Program-made: the position numbers and the translations under genes
Shown: positions 17,167 through 25,697 of the stretch, in pieces
How the letters are laid out: every line of letters starts with the position of its first letter
Position numbering within the stretch: position 1 is the first letter of the stretch
The notes under the pieces: generated by a model
What the model saw: only the letters and a program-made list of their open reading frames with translations
What the model was told of the DNA's origin: nothing
The model's database searches: none
Source: Corynebacterium pilosum DSM 20521 = CIP 103422
GTDB taxonomy: Bacteria; Actinomycetota; Actinomycetes; Mycobacteriales; Mycobacteriaceae
Length of the DNA: 64,000 nucleotides
Assembly: GCF_000373805.1 (NCBI RefSeq)
Contig: NZ_KB892450.1
Coordinates: 62,001-126,000, forward strand
Direction of reading: 5' to 3'

Positions 17167-17742
17167 ATGCGCACACGTTGTGGCCTGGTAGCGGTCCTCA
17201 CCGCTGCGAGTCTAGCCCTGACCGCCTGCGGCCAGGACACCGGCAACACCCAAACCTTCGCCTTCCATTCGCCCGGCGGCGAGGTGGAGATTTTCTACCC
17301 CGAAGAAGAACGCAAACCGATTCAGGATTTCTCCGGCGAATCGCTTAACGACGAGGGCGAGACCATCAGCCTCTCCGATTTCGAAGGCCAAGTTGTGGTC
17401 CTCAACGCGTGGGGGCAGTGGTGCGCGCCGTGCCGCGCCGAGGTCGACGACCTGCAAGAGGCGCACGAGGCGCTTGGCGACGACGGCACCGTGCTGGGCA
17501 TTAATGTGCGCGACTATAACGCCCAGATCGCCCGCGATTTTGTGGAAGACAACGGAGTTACTTACCCCTCTATTTATGATCCGCCGTTCAAGACGGCCGC
17601 GGCACTGGGCGGCGTGCCCACCTCGGTCATCCCGACCACGATCGTGCTGGACCAAGAACACCGCCCAGCCGCCGTTTTCCTCCGCGAGGTCAACGCGCAG
17701 GACATTTTGGATGTTACCGATGAGCTGATCGCTAATGGGTGA
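17167..17742 (+). CDS. TlpA/ResA-like thiol-disulfide lipoprotein
   Basis: A membrane-anchored thioredoxin-fold protein that probably keeps apocytochrome c cysteines reduced for heme attachment. 191 residues. The N-terminal lipoprotein signal ends in LTAC (Cys about 19), and the redox active site WCAPC sits in NAWGQWCAPCRAEVDDL (about residue 85), with the cis-Pro region GGVPTSVIPTT. The start ATG directly follows the previous stop, and the end overlaps ccdA by 8 nt. CcdA downstream is the expected electron donor. Confidence 0.93.
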   Translation: MRTRCGLVAVLTAASLALTACGQDTGNTQTFAFHSPGGEVEIFYPEEERKPIQDFSGESLNDEGETISLSDFEGQVVVLNAWGQWCAPCRAEVDDLQEAHEALGDDGTVLGINVRDYNAQIARDFVEDNGVTYPSIYDPPFKTAAALGGVPTSVIPTTIVLDQEHRPAAVFLREVNAQDILDVTDELIANG

Positions 17743-18520
17743 GGTCTTCGCTGACGCCGCCGCCACCGGACCTCTGCTGATCGGCCTGCTGGCCGCGGCT
17801 TTGGCCGGGCTGGTGTCCTTCGCCTCGCCGTGCGTGGTGCCCTTGGTGCCGGGTTACATGTCCTACCTCACCGGCATTGTTGGTGGGGAAATGACCATGG
17901 ACAAGGAGTACGGCCCGCGAGTGGGCAATCGTCGGAAAGGCGCCGTCGTCGGTGCGGCCCTGCTGTTCGTCCTGGGCTTTTCCGTGGTGTTCATCCTTAT
18001 GTCGGTCTCCGTGTTCGGGGCCGTGAGTGTTATCCAGCTCAACCGGGACCTGCTCATGCGCATCGGTGGGGTAGTGACCATCATTATGGGCTTGGTTTTC
18101 ATGGGCATGGTGCCCGCCCTGCAGCGCGACACCCGCATGCAGCCCAAGAAGCTGGCCACCTGGGTCGGCGCGCCCCTGCTCGGCGGGGTGTTCGCCCTGG
18201 GCTGGACGCCGTGCCTTGGCCCCACCCTGGCCGCCATCATCTCCGTGGCAGTGGGCACCGACGGCATGACCGCCGCCCGCGGCACCCTGCTCATCCTGGG
18301 CTACTGCCTGGGACTGGGGATACCCTTCATCCTGATCGCCCTGGGCTCGGCGCGCGCCATGAAGACTTTCGATTTTCTGCGCAAGCATTCACGCACCCTG
18401 CAGATCATCGGCGGAATTTCGATGATTATCGTGGGGATAGCACTCTTGACCGGCGCCTGGAACTATTTCATCAGCTGGTCGCAATCGCTGGTCGCCGACT
18501 TCGGCACCACGGTCATTTAA
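17735..18520 (+). CDS. ccdA: Cytochrome c biogenesis protein CcdA
   Basis: A polytopic membrane protein (261 residues, about six helices) that carries electrons from cytoplasmic thioredoxin across the membrane. Its two redox cysteines lie in the family motifs SFASPCVVPLVPGYMSYL (first helix) and GWTPCLGPTLAAI (fourth helix). It overlaps the thioredoxin-like gene by 8 nt and is followed 22 nt later by resB, the usual System II order. Confidence 0.95.
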   Translation: MGEVFADAAATGPLLIGLLAAALAGLVSFASPCVVPLVPGYMSYLTGIVGGEMTMDKEYGPRVGNRRKGAVVGAALLFVLGFSVVFILMSVSVFGAVSVIQLNRDLLMRIGGVVTIIMGLVFMGMVPALQRDTRMQPKKLATWVGAPLLGGVFALGWTPCLGPTLAAIISVAVGTDGMTAARGTLLILGYCLGLGIPFILIALGSARAMKTFDFLRKHSRTLQIIGGISMIIVGIALLTGAWNYFISWSQSLVADFGTTVI

Positions 18521-18542
18521 CCACCGAAGAAAGGACTCGGAC

Positions 18543-20186
18543 GTGCAACAGGTGTGGACGTGGCTGAAGAAGGCGTGGCACTGGCTGACCAGTATGCGCA
18601 CCGCCCTGGTCCTGCTCTTCCTCCTGGCGCTCGTCTCCATCCCCGGCGCCCTACTGCCGCAGCGCACGGTCAGCGAATTCCAGGTCGACGAGTGGATCGA
18701 ATCCAACCCGCGCCTCGGCGCCGTCTACGACAGGCTGCAGCTTTTCGACGTCTTCAGCTCCACCTGGTTCATCGCGATCGTCACCCTACTGATGGTCTCC
18801 CTAGTCGGCTGCATCATTCCGCGCTCCTGGGACCACTACAAGGCCTACAAAACACCACCCACCAGGGCACCGAAATTTCTCCACCGCATGCCCATGCACG
18901 CAGAGGCGATCGTCGATAAGCCTCTTGATCAAGCCAAGGCCGACGCAACCCGGGCGCTGAAGCGCTGGCACGTCGCCGAATATAGTGCCGACGAGGACCG
19001 CGCCGGTGCCAACTCCCTGTCCGCCGAACGCGGCTACGGGCGTGAGCTGGCGAACCTGATCTTCCACATCGGGATCGTCGCCGTGCTGGTCACCGTGTTC
19101 ATCGGGCGAATGATCTACTACGAAGGCCAAGTGATCGTGGTCACGGATTCCGAGTCCGAATACGCCGTGCCCGTGGAACAATCGCAGGAATTCTGCAACA
19201 CCTCGCCCGCCAACTTCGACTCCTTCCGCGCCGGCGCGCTTTTCGACGGCACCGGGCTTACCCCCTTCTGCTTCGTCTCCCACAACTTCGCCGCCGACTA
19301 CCTACCGAACGGGCAGGCGCAAGAGTTCACCTCCGATATCAGCTATGCGCTTGGCGACGAGATCACCACCGACCCTGAGACCTGGTCGGATTACACGCTG
19401 CGCGTCAACCACCCGCTGCGCCTTGGCGGCGACCGCATCTACCTGCAGGGCCACGGGTTCGCCCCGCAGATCACGGTGACGTGGCCGAATGGGGAATCGC
19501 GCACCCAAATGATCCAGTTCCGCCCGGATGACCCGACCTTCTTCCTGTCCTCCGGCGTAATGCGTTTCGATCCGCCGGCCGGCATGTACCCCGACCTGTT
19601 CGAGCGCCGCCAGAACCAGATCGCCATCGAAGGCCTGTTTGCCCCCACCGCCCGGTGGGGAGGCGTGGACGGCAACGAGCTCAGCTCTTCCTTCCCGTCG
19701 ATGCAGGACCCGGCGATGGCCATCGACATCTACCGCGGCGACGCCGGCCTGGACTCCGGACGCCCGCAGAACATCTTCGTCCTCGACCAGACACTTGTCG
19801 CGAACGGGCAGCTGCAGAAGGTCGACCGCGTCAACCTGGCCCCCGGCGAGGAAGCCACCATCGACGGCGGGATCACCGTGCGTTTCGACGGTGCCGCCGA
19901 ATACGCCAACTACCAAGTCAGCCATGACCCCTCCCAGGGATGGGTGCTGGCTTCGGCCATCGTGATGCTGGCCGGTCTGATCGGCTCGTTGATGATCAAG
20001 CGCCGCCGCGTGTGGGTGCGCTTCACGCCTAGCGACGATGGCTCGTCGACACGCATCGAAATGGGCGGTCTGGCGCGCACCGACCGTGCAGGATGGACCA
20101 GCGAATTCGACGAGCTGACCAACGCGATCGCTGGGCGGGTCGACCCGGATACTGATGACTCTGACGTGATGGGGTACGACGACTAA
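18543..20186 (+). CDS. resB: Cytochrome c synthase subunit ResB
   Basis: 547 residues, start GTG 18543 with GAAAGGAC upstream. Three N-terminal helices (starting with SMRTALVLLFLLALVSIPGALLPQR) are followed by a large extracytoplasmic domain (about residues 190-460) and a last helix (ASAIVMLAGLIGSLMIKRRR). With CcsB it forms the heme-delivery and ligation complex for c-type cytochromes. The C-terminal cytoplasmic tail is acidic. Confidence 0.93.
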   Translation: MQQVWTWLKKAWHWLTSMRTALVLLFLLALVSIPGALLPQRTVSEFQVDEWIESNPRLGAVYDRLQLFDVFSSTWFIAIVTLLMVSLVGCIIPRSWDHYKAYKTPPTRAPKFLHRMPMHAEAIVDKPLDQAKADATRALKRWHVAEYSADEDRAGANSLSAERGYGRELANLIFHIGIVAVLVTVFIGRMIYYEGQVIVVTDSESEYAVPVEQSQEFCNTSPANFDSFRAGALFDGTGLTPFCFVSHNFAADYLPNGQAQEFTSDISYALGDEITTDPETWSDYTLRVNHPLRLGGDRIYLQGHGFAPQITVTWPNGESRTQMIQFRPDDPTFFLSSGVMRFDPPAGMYPDLFERRQNQIAIEGLFAPTARWGGVDGNELSSSFPSMQDPAMAIDIYRGDAGLDSGRPQNIFVLDQTLVANGQLQKVDRVNLAPGEEATIDGGITVRFDGAAEYANYQVSHDPSQGWVLASAIVMLAGLIGSLMIKRRRVWVRFTPSDDGSSTRIEMGGLARTDRAGWTSEFDELTNAIAGRVDPDTDDSDVMGYDD

Positions 20187-20215
20187 GCAGTCTTGGCCGA
20201 ACCCCATCGGCGGGG

Positions 20216-20221
20216 TAGGCT
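20216..20221 (+). promoter_or_regulatory. -10 element TAGGCT of the ccsB gene
   Basis: TAGGCT ends 8 nt before ATG 20230, the leaderless spacing. The gene can thus be transcribed independently of resB as well as by read-through. Confidence 0.5.
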
Positions 20222-20229
20222 GAGGATTT

Positions 20230-21258
20230 ATGAACGTCAATACCGACTTGGCAGAACTGTCCGATCTGTCATTTTTCACCGCCTGCATCATCTACCTTGC
20301 CGCGTTGATCGTCTCCTTGGTCTACTACGGCCGCATGCAAGGCGTCATCGACATGCGCCGCGTCCGCGACGCACAACAGGTAGAGCAGAAGCAGCTGGTC
20401 AACGTCGGCGGCGGGGGCTCGTCGACAAGCGATTTCGAAAGCTCCCATGGGCTTATCGACGAGCCCTTCGACCAAGACGAGTACGACAAGAGGGTTAAAG
20501 GCGCGCGCAAACTGGCGGGCATGACCCAGGGGCTGGTGTGGTTCGGTATCGCGCTGCACCTGGTCAGCGTGGTCACCCGTGGTATCGCGGCGGAGCGTTT
20601 CCCGCTGGGCAACATGTACGAGTACATCGCGGCCGCCACTTTGGGCACGATGGTTGTGGCGGCGATCGTCGCGCAGCGCAAGAACTGGCACACCATGTGG
20701 CCGTGGGTGCTCAGCCCCATGGTCATCCTGATGTTCATCAACTCCACCGTGCTGTGGGTTCCGGCGTCGCCGCTGCTGCCGGCGCTGCAGTCTAACTGGC
20801 TGCCGATTCACGTGTCGTCGGTGGCCGGTGGCGCGTCGATCGGCATGGTCTCCGGCGTTTTCGCCCTGCTCTACCTGCTGCGGATCTGGCAGCCCAAGGG
20901 CAAGGAACACGGCTTCTTCGGCGCCGTGGCGAAGCCGCTGCCGAGCGCAAAGACACTGGACTCGCTGACGTACAAGACCGCGATCATCACCCTGCCGGTG
21001 TTTGGTATTGGCATCCTGCTGGGCGCGGTGTGGGCCGAGGCATCCTGGGGCCGCCCGTGGGGCTGGGACCCGAAGGAGACCGTCTCCCTGATTACCTGGA
21101 TCCTGTACGCTGCCTACCTGCACGCGCGCGCCACCGCCGGCTGGAAGAACTACAAGGCCGCCTGGATCAACGTGCTGGCGTTGGCCACCAACCTCTTCAA
21201 CCTGTTCTTCATCAACATGGTGGTGTCCGGGCTGCACTCCTATGCGGGGTTAAACTAA
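20230..21258 (+). CDS. ccsB: Cytochrome c synthase subunit CcsB/ResC (heme handling)
   Basis: A 342-residue polytopic protein. The tryptophan-rich heme-binding segment WGRPWGWDPKETVSLITW (about residues 270-287), with flanking histidines (ALHLVS; YLHARA; GLHSYAG at the C terminus), is diagnostic of System II CcsA/ResC proteins. About eight helices. It is the last gene of the maturation operon, and a strong terminator follows 16 nt later. Confidence 0.95.
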   Translation: MNVNTDLAELSDLSFFTACIIYLAALIVSLVYYGRMQGVIDMRRVRDAQQVEQKQLVNVGGGGSSTSDFESSHGLIDEPFDQDEYDKRVKGARKLAGMTQGLVWFGIALHLVSVVTRGIAAERFPLGNMYEYIAAATLGTMVVAAIVAQRKNWHTMWPWVLSPMVILMFINSTVLWVPASPLLPALQSNWLPIHVSSVAGGASIGMVSGVFALLYLLRIWQPKGKEHGFFGAVAKPLPSAKTLDSLTYKTAIITLPVFGIGILLGAVWAEASWGRPWGWDPKETVSLITWILYAAYLHARATAGWKNYKAAWINVLALATNLFNLFFINMVVSGLHSYAGLN

Positions 21259-21274
21259 AAGTTTTGACGCGGAA

Positions 21275-21315
21275 AGCGGGCGAGAATGGGCTATCTCGCC
21301 CGCTTTGCCGTTCTT
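21275..21315 (+). terminator. Rho-independent terminator of the cytochrome c maturation operon
   Basis: Perfect 11-bp GC-rich stem, AGCGGGCGAGA (21275-21285) with TCTCGCCCGCT (21294-21304), 8-nt loop, then a T-rich tail (TTGCCGTTCTTT). Confidence 0.85.
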
Positions 21316-21616
21316 TAGGTGACCTACGTTTGGGGGTAAATTGGTGTGGGGTAGCGGTAGCTTCTACCTTTTCGGTGAGAATAAAAATGATTTTCAGCAG
21401 GAATTCGATAGGAGGCACCTGTTGGAAATGGGTGATAATTAAGTCATATCGCCCAGTAGGTCTATTTAGCCAAACATAAAACCCTGAACTGCTGCTTTTC
21501 TCCCCAGCTTTGCGATTTTCTTCATACTGCGAACCTGTAAACTTATGACCTAGGGAATCTAAGATAGTCACAATTCCCGCACGAATCCCGCACGTTCGAC
21601 TTTGAAGGAGTTCGCT
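21316..21616 (+). other. AT-rich gene-free stretch before the XRE regulator
   Basis: About 300 nt with lower GC than the surrounding genes and no supported gene. The last 60 nt hold a plausible promoter (TAAGAT, 21560-21565) for the regulator gene and a tandem 11-bp repeat. The base composition hints that this stretch was acquired or is decaying. Confidence 0.4.
21573..21594 (+). repeat. Tandem 11-bp repeat, candidate operator
   Basis: ATTCCCGCACG (21573-21583) is followed without gap by AATCCCGCACG (21584-21594), just downstream of the -10-like TAAGAT and 22 nt before the XRE start. One helical turn apart in direct orientation, it is a plausible autorepression site. Confidence 0.45.
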
Positions 21617-21871
21617 ATGGCTGGTCCACGAAATAAGGCCGGCAAACCAGCCAGCGAAGACCCCATCCTAATTGAGCTGGGGCAATCGCTGGCAGCCCGG
21701 CGTCGCGCCGAAGGCCGCCTGCAGCAAGAAGTCGCAGAAGCCGCAGGAGTATCGCGCTCGACGCTGCACACCATCGAACATGGTGGCGCTGGGGTCCGCT
21801 TCGAAAAGGTCGTCGCCGTCGCGCGCGCCCTCGGCCTCGAGGTCCGCTTCGCAGAAGTGGAAAAGGACTAA
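21617..21871 (+). CDS. XRE-family HTH transcriptional regulator
   Basis: 84 residues, almost entirely a helix-turn-helix (LGQSLAARRRAEG, QQEVAEAAGVSRSTLHTIEHG, FEKVVAVARALGLEVRF), which resembles HipB-like antitoxin regulators. Start ATG 21617 has AAGGAG (21604-21609) 7 nt upstream. No toxin (HipA-like) gene lies next to it; the neighbour downstream is an unrelated convergent membrane protein. Confidence 0.85.
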   Translation: MAGPRNKAGKPASEDPILIELGQSLAARRRAEGRLQQEVAEAAGVSRSTLHTIEHGGAGVRFEKVVAVARALGLEVRFAEVEKD

Positions 21872-21884
21872 CGACGAATAACCT

Positions 21885-22169
21885 TTAACCTTCCGCCTTG
21901 CCGTCTTCCGGACGGTCTTGGCGGAATTTTTTCTGCCGCTCCTCTTCCTCGCGAGCTCGGCGCTCCTGTTCCTCTTTGGCGCGGCGTTGTTTGAAGCGTT
22001 CCTTTTCAATGCTCCACAGGAAGTCCTCGTCGTCGTCCGGCCCCTTGATGGCTGGCGGTTGCTCACGGGCGCGCTGGGCGTCGATACGCGCTTGACTGCC
22101 CGGGCCGAAAGCCCGCCAGACCAGCCAGACCGCCAGCAGAAGCAAAATAATGAGGATTAAGCGTCCCAT
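21885..22169 (-). CDS. Small membrane-anchored protein with charged coiled-coil tail
   Basis: 94 residues: one N-terminal helix (GRLILIILLLLAVWLVWRAF), then an Arg/Glu-rich segment (about residues 45-85) likely to form a long helix or coiled coil in the cytoplasm. Start ATG 22169 is chosen because TATGCT (minus strand; plus coordinates 22177-22182) lies exactly 7 nt before it; an in-frame ATG at 22181 overlaps that -10. Function unknown. Confidence 0.75.
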   Translation of the reverse strand: MGRLILIILLLLAVWLVWRAFGPGSQARIDAQRAREQPPAIKGPDDDEDFLWSIEKERFKQRRAKEEQERRAREEEERQKKFRQDRPEDGKAEG

Positions 22170-22225
22170 GCCCACCAGCATACTTGGTTAGGGTTTACCA
22201 CTTTCGACTGACTAGGCTGGGGTGC

Positions 22226-22537
22226 GTGTCTACTTCCGTAAACGAGTCCGATGTCAAAGCCACCCGCTCCCGCGCCAACCGCGCAGTCGCGGTCTACGGC
22301 CTGTTGCGCGTCTTGTTGTTCGTCGTGCTCACCGCGATCATCCAGGTCGTGGCGCTGCTTATCGACGCCCCCGTCCCCCTCGTCATGTCCGCCCTCCTGG
22401 CGCTGATCGTGGCCTTCCCGCTATCGATGTTGGTGTTCCGCCGCCAACGTCTCGAAGCCACTGAGGCCGTGGCGGCCTGGTCGGCGCAGCGCCGCGAGAA
22501 GAAGGAATGGGTCGCCCGCGAGCTTTCGGAACGCTAA
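22226..22537 (+). CDS. DUF4229-like two-helix membrane protein
   Basis: 103 residues with two adjacent hydrophobic helices (about 20-40 and 45-65) followed by an Arg/Glu-rich cytoplasmic tail (FRRQRLEATEAVAAWSAQRR). That architecture is typical of the actinobacterial DUF4229 group. GTG 22226 lies exactly 7 nt after TAGGCT (22213-22218), so it is leaderless; longer in-frame starts would overlap the promoter. No function is known. Confidence 0.75.
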   Translation: MSTSVNESDVKATRSRANRAVAVYGLLRVLLFVVLTAIIQVVALLIDAPVPLVMSALLALIVAFPLSMLVFRRQRLEATEAVAAWSAQRREKKEWVARELSER

Positions 22538-22540
22538 AAA

Positions 22541-23476
22541 CTAGTTACCGAATAGAAGGGCGATCAGGATCATCGCGGGCATCGCCAGGAACGTGGTGAG
22601 AAAGACGGTATCGCGCGCCACGATCTCCCCGCGCTGGTATGTGGCCGCATAGTTGTACACGTTCTGGGCCGTCGGCAGCGCTGCGAGGATCACGCCGGCG
22701 TAGAGAAGGTCCGTCGGCAAGCCCATCGCCCACCCCGTGGCAAAAGCGATGATCGGCATGATGATCAGTTTCAGCGTCGTCGCGGTGATCACCGCGGGGC
22801 GGTCGGGTTTGTGGTCCAGCACCGTGCCGCCGTGCAGGGAAGCGCCGAAACTCATCAGGATCATCGGAATGGACGCGCCTCCGAGCAGCTCAATCGGCGC
22901 CATGACCGGCTGCGGCACCGTGATCCCCAGCCACGCCACGATCACGCCGAGCAGCGGCGCGATCACCACCGGCGACGTCACCCCGGAGCGTATAGCGTCC
23001 ACGATTTTTCCAGAGCGCGAGCGTGACGACGATTCGTCGACCGTCAACCCTGCGATCACAAAGGGTGTGAACACCACCATCTGCAGCACCAACACCGGGA
23101 TGACCCAGGTGGCGTCGCCGATGACGTAGATGGAGATCGGCAACCCAATATTCACGGAGTTGAAGTAGCTGGCCGAGGCCGCGCCAGCGGTGGTCGTCGG
23201 AACGTCCTGCCGAAAGAAGGCCGCCGACAGTGCCCAGTAGATCGCGGCGGTGGCCACCGTGGAGATCAGCACCACCAGCACCACCGGCGAGAAGAAGGTG
23301 GACACGTCCGAGCCCGCCACCGAAGAAAACAGCAGCGCCGGCGTGGCCGCGTAGAAGGCGACCTTGTTGAACATCAGGCGCTGCTTGCCCGGCCCGATCA
23401 CGCCTTTGCGCGCGAGGAAGTAGCCGGTAGCGATCACCGCGAAAATTATTGCGAAGCCCGTAATCACATCCAGCAT
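22541..23476 (-). CDS. AEC-family (auxin efflux carrier-like) transporter
   Basis: 311 residues with about ten membrane helices in the two-fold repeated AEC pattern. It starts with a helix followed by RKGVIGPGKQRLMFNKVAFY and ends ILAALPTAQNVYNYAATYQ...PAMILIALLFG. Bacterial members export organic acids or similar anions; the substrate is unknown here. Start ATG 23476 has GAGAGGAAG upstream, so this gene is leadered, unlike most neighbours. Confidence 0.85.
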   Translation of the reverse strand: MLDVITGFAIIFAVIATGYFLARKGVIGPGKQRLMFNKVAFYAATPALLFSSVAGSDVSTFFSPVVLVVLISTVATAAIYWALSAAFFRQDVPTTTAGAASASYFNSVNIGLPISIYVIGDATWVIPVLVLQMVVFTPFVIAGLTVDESSSRSRSGKIVDAIRSGVTSPVVIAPLLGVIVAWLGITVPQPVMAPIELLGGASIPMILMSFGASLHGGTVLDHKPDRPAVITATTLKLIIMPIIAFATGWAMGLPTDLLYAGVILAALPTAQNVYNYAATYQRGEIVARDTVFLTTFLAMPAMILIALLFGN

Positions 23477-23575
23477 GTGTCGCTTCCTCTCTGTGTCGAC
23501 TCTTCCAAGCAGTATCCCAGCATCCCGCCGCGGTAGGCAACGCCACTAGCACATAACGCAACAACGCCGCGAAAG

Positions 23576-23643
23576 TTATCCACAATCCGCGGTTTCATCC
23601 ACTCTAGTGTGCAAAGCGCGCGAGTTATCCACAGATTTCCATT
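23576..23643 (+). promoter_or_regulatory. Two perfect DnaA-box sequences
   Basis: TTATCCACA occurs at 23576-23584 and 23635-23643, same orientation, 59 nt apart, in the 209-nt gap between the divergent AEC transporter and HNH genes. Two exact 9-mers so close together suggest DnaA binding. Confidence 0.55.
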
Positions 23644-23685
23644 CCGCCCCCGCGCACGTGCTCGCGCTGTCTTATCGTCGAAGCC

Positions 23686-24792
23686 ATGGACGCATTCGAA
23701 GCTTTTGCAGCGCAGTGGCGCGGCGGCATGGCTGTCATTGAGGCAGCTCACGGCCGCAGCGTCATCGACCTGTGCCGCAGTGGCATCGACCGGACCTTGG
23801 CCAAGCAGATCGAGAAGCTGGGCAAAGTCTATTGTGGCCCCACCCAGTCCACGCGGAAGCAGGCGAACGCCCGCACGGCCGGCCGCGACAACCAGCACAC
23901 TATTAATACGTTGCTGGAGATTGAACGCCTCGTCGGCAAGCTTGACGACGATAAGCACGCCTGGCCGATGCGCCTGGCCCTGGTCCGGGAGCCTGCCGAC
24001 ATCCGTGGCCTGCATGCGCGTGCCGACGAGCTCCTCGCCGGCTATAACGCGCCCACCAAGCCGAACCCGGAGATGAAGCTGGGGCACAAGGCGGTGCCTG
24101 ATTCGACGCTCACCGACGTGTCCGTGCGCGGGCCTGCCCACCTGGCGAAGGCGGCGTTGGATCGGGCGCATGCGCTTGCCGACGAAACCGGCGTGGATCC
24201 TGCCGAGGCGTTTTTGCAGCTGGCCGCCTCTGATTCTGCGGGCGGGGGACCGGTGCTGGATCCGGCGATCATCATCCCGCTCAATGAGGAGGTTGCCGGC
24301 TGGGAAGAGATGGGGCTGGATGAGGTCCGCCTGTCGATGACGAACGGCACCACCATGACGGGCGCCGATTTCGTCCGTGCCCACCTTTCGGCCCAGGGCT
24401 ACGCGCTGCTGGTGGACCCGATCAGCGGGGAAGATCTAGAACTGTACCGGCTTTCCGACGAGGCCCGCTTCGCCACCGTCAAACAAAGGCTGCGCCAGCG
24501 ACTGAAAACACCGGTGTGCGCGTGGCCCGGCTGCGGACGGCCCGCCGACGAATCCCAGATGCACCACATCACGGCCTTTAAACACGGCGGGAAGTCGGAG
24601 ATGAAGAACTTCACTTGCCTGTGCGAGTTCCACAACGGGCGTAACGACGATGACCGTGACCGGCCGCGTTATGGGCACATCGACAAGATTGATGGCCTGG
24701 ATTATTGGATGCCGGCGTTCGGCGGTAAGCCGGTGTTGAACAATCATCCCGCGGCGAAGGGCGGGGCGATCAGGTTGGTGCGCGGCGGTTAG
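23686..24792 (+). CDS. HNH endonuclease-domain protein
   Basis: 368 residues with a C-terminal HNH/zinc module: Cys pair CAWPGCGRPADES, MHHITAFKHGG, then CLCEFHNGRND (about residues 280-325). The N-terminal 250 residues resemble the alpha-helical part of the HNH proteins repeated in many actinobacterial genomes. The start has TATCGT (23673-23678) exactly 7 nt upstream (leaderless). Two DnaA boxes lie just upstream. It carries three copies of the GCTTNNCGACGA word. The stop overlaps the menA stop by 4 nt on the opposite strand. Confidence 0.82.
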   Translation: MDAFEAFAAQWRGGMAVIEAAHGRSVIDLCRSGIDRTLAKQIEKLGKVYCGPTQSTRKQANARTAGRDNQHTINTLLEIERLVGKLDDDKHAWPMRLALVREPADIRGLHARADELLAGYNAPTKPNPEMKLGHKAVPDSTLTDVSVRGPAHLAKAALDRAHALADETGVDPAEAFLQLAASDSAGGGPVLDPAIIIPLNEEVAGWEEMGLDEVRLSMTNGTTMTGADFVRAHLSAQGYALLVDPISGEDLELYRLSDEARFATVKQRLRQRLKTPVCAWPGCGRPADESQMHHITAFKHGGKSEMKNFTCLCEFHNGRNDDDRDRPRYGHIDKIDGLDYWMPAFGGKPVLNNHPAAKGGAIRLVRGG

Positions 24793-25694
24793 CCGAGCGC
24801 GCCGAAGAACAGGGCCACCGTGGTTGCGATGGCCCACACAAGCATGGCCTTACCGTTGATGCCGAGCACTGGGATGAGGTCTTTTCCGCGCGCGCCTCTC
24901 AATACGGTAATGGCCCCGTGCAGGGCGAGGGGGAGCGCGATGAGCCCGATCAGTGTCGGTAGGTAGGCCGCGGCGATGAACAGCGTCATCACAAAGGGCA
25001 CGAGCGACAGGATGGCGAAGAGGCGACGGGCGTTGGTGTCGCCAAGCCGCACCGCCAAGGTCATTTTGCCGGTGGCGGAGTCGGAGGGGATGTCGCGGAT
25101 ATTATTGGCCATGTTCACGCTCGCGGAGATCGACCCGGTGCCCACCGCCGCGGCCACTCCGACCCAGCTGATCGCCCCGGCCTGCGTGTACTCGGTACCC
25201 AGCACCGCGACGAGTCCGAAGAAGACGAACACGGCGACCTCACCAAGGCCCCGGTAGCCGTAGGGGTTTTTACCGCCGGTGTAAAACCACGCCCCTGCGA
25301 TGCACACCGCCCCGACGAGGATGAACCACCACGCCGACCACAACGACAAGAGAATGCCCGCCACCGCGGCCACACCAAAACTTAAGAAGGCGGCGCGTTT
25401 CACAGCCTGCGGGTCGGCAAGCCCGGAGCCGGTCAGGCGAGTTGGTCCGGTGCGGTCGTCGTCGGTGCCGCGGATGCCATCGGAGTAGTCGTTCGAAAAG
25501 TTCACGCCGATGATCAGCGCCCACGCCACCACCAACGCCAGGAGGGCCCGCCCAAAGTGCGCCCCGCCGGCAAAGGCGGCAGCGCCCGTGCCGACGATCA
25601 CCGGTGCCCACGCATTCGCCCACGTGTGGGGGCGCGCAGCCTCCCACCAATCGCGACGCGTTGCCGAATAGGAGGCCGAACTGGAGGTAGTCAT
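24789..25694 (-). CDS. menA: 1,4-dihydroxy-2-naphthoate prenyltransferase
   Basis: A UbiA-family membrane enzyme (301 residues, about eight helices) joining the polyprenyl chain to dihydroxynaphthoate to give demethylmenaquinone. The first Asp-rich motif is in NFSNDYSDGIRGTDDDRTGP (about residue 72) and the second in NIRDIPSDSATGKMTLAVRL (about residue 195). Start ATG 25694 lies 7 nt after TAGGAT on the minus strand (plus 25702-25707), which sits in the last codons of menE. Confidence 0.95.
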   Translation of the reverse strand: MTTSSSASYSATRRDWWEAARPHTWANAWAPVIVGTGAAAFAGGAHFGRALLALVVAWALIIGVNFSNDYSDGIRGTDDDRTGPTRLTGSGLADPQAVKRAAFLSFGVAAVAGILLSLWSAWWFILVGAVCIAGAWFYTGGKNPYGYRGLGEVAVFVFFGLVAVLGTEYTQAGAISWVGVAAAVGTGSISASVNMANNIRDIPSDSATGKMTLAVRLGDTNARRLFAILSLVPFVMTLFIAAAYLPTLIGLIALPLALHGAITVLRGARGKDLIPVLGINGKAMLVWAIATTVALFFGALG

Positions 25695-25697
25695 GCA

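Noticed and set aside
23686-24792. HNH protein as part of a restriction or defence island
   Set aside because: No methyltransferase, helicase or other defence gene lies next to it; neighbours are a transporter and menA.
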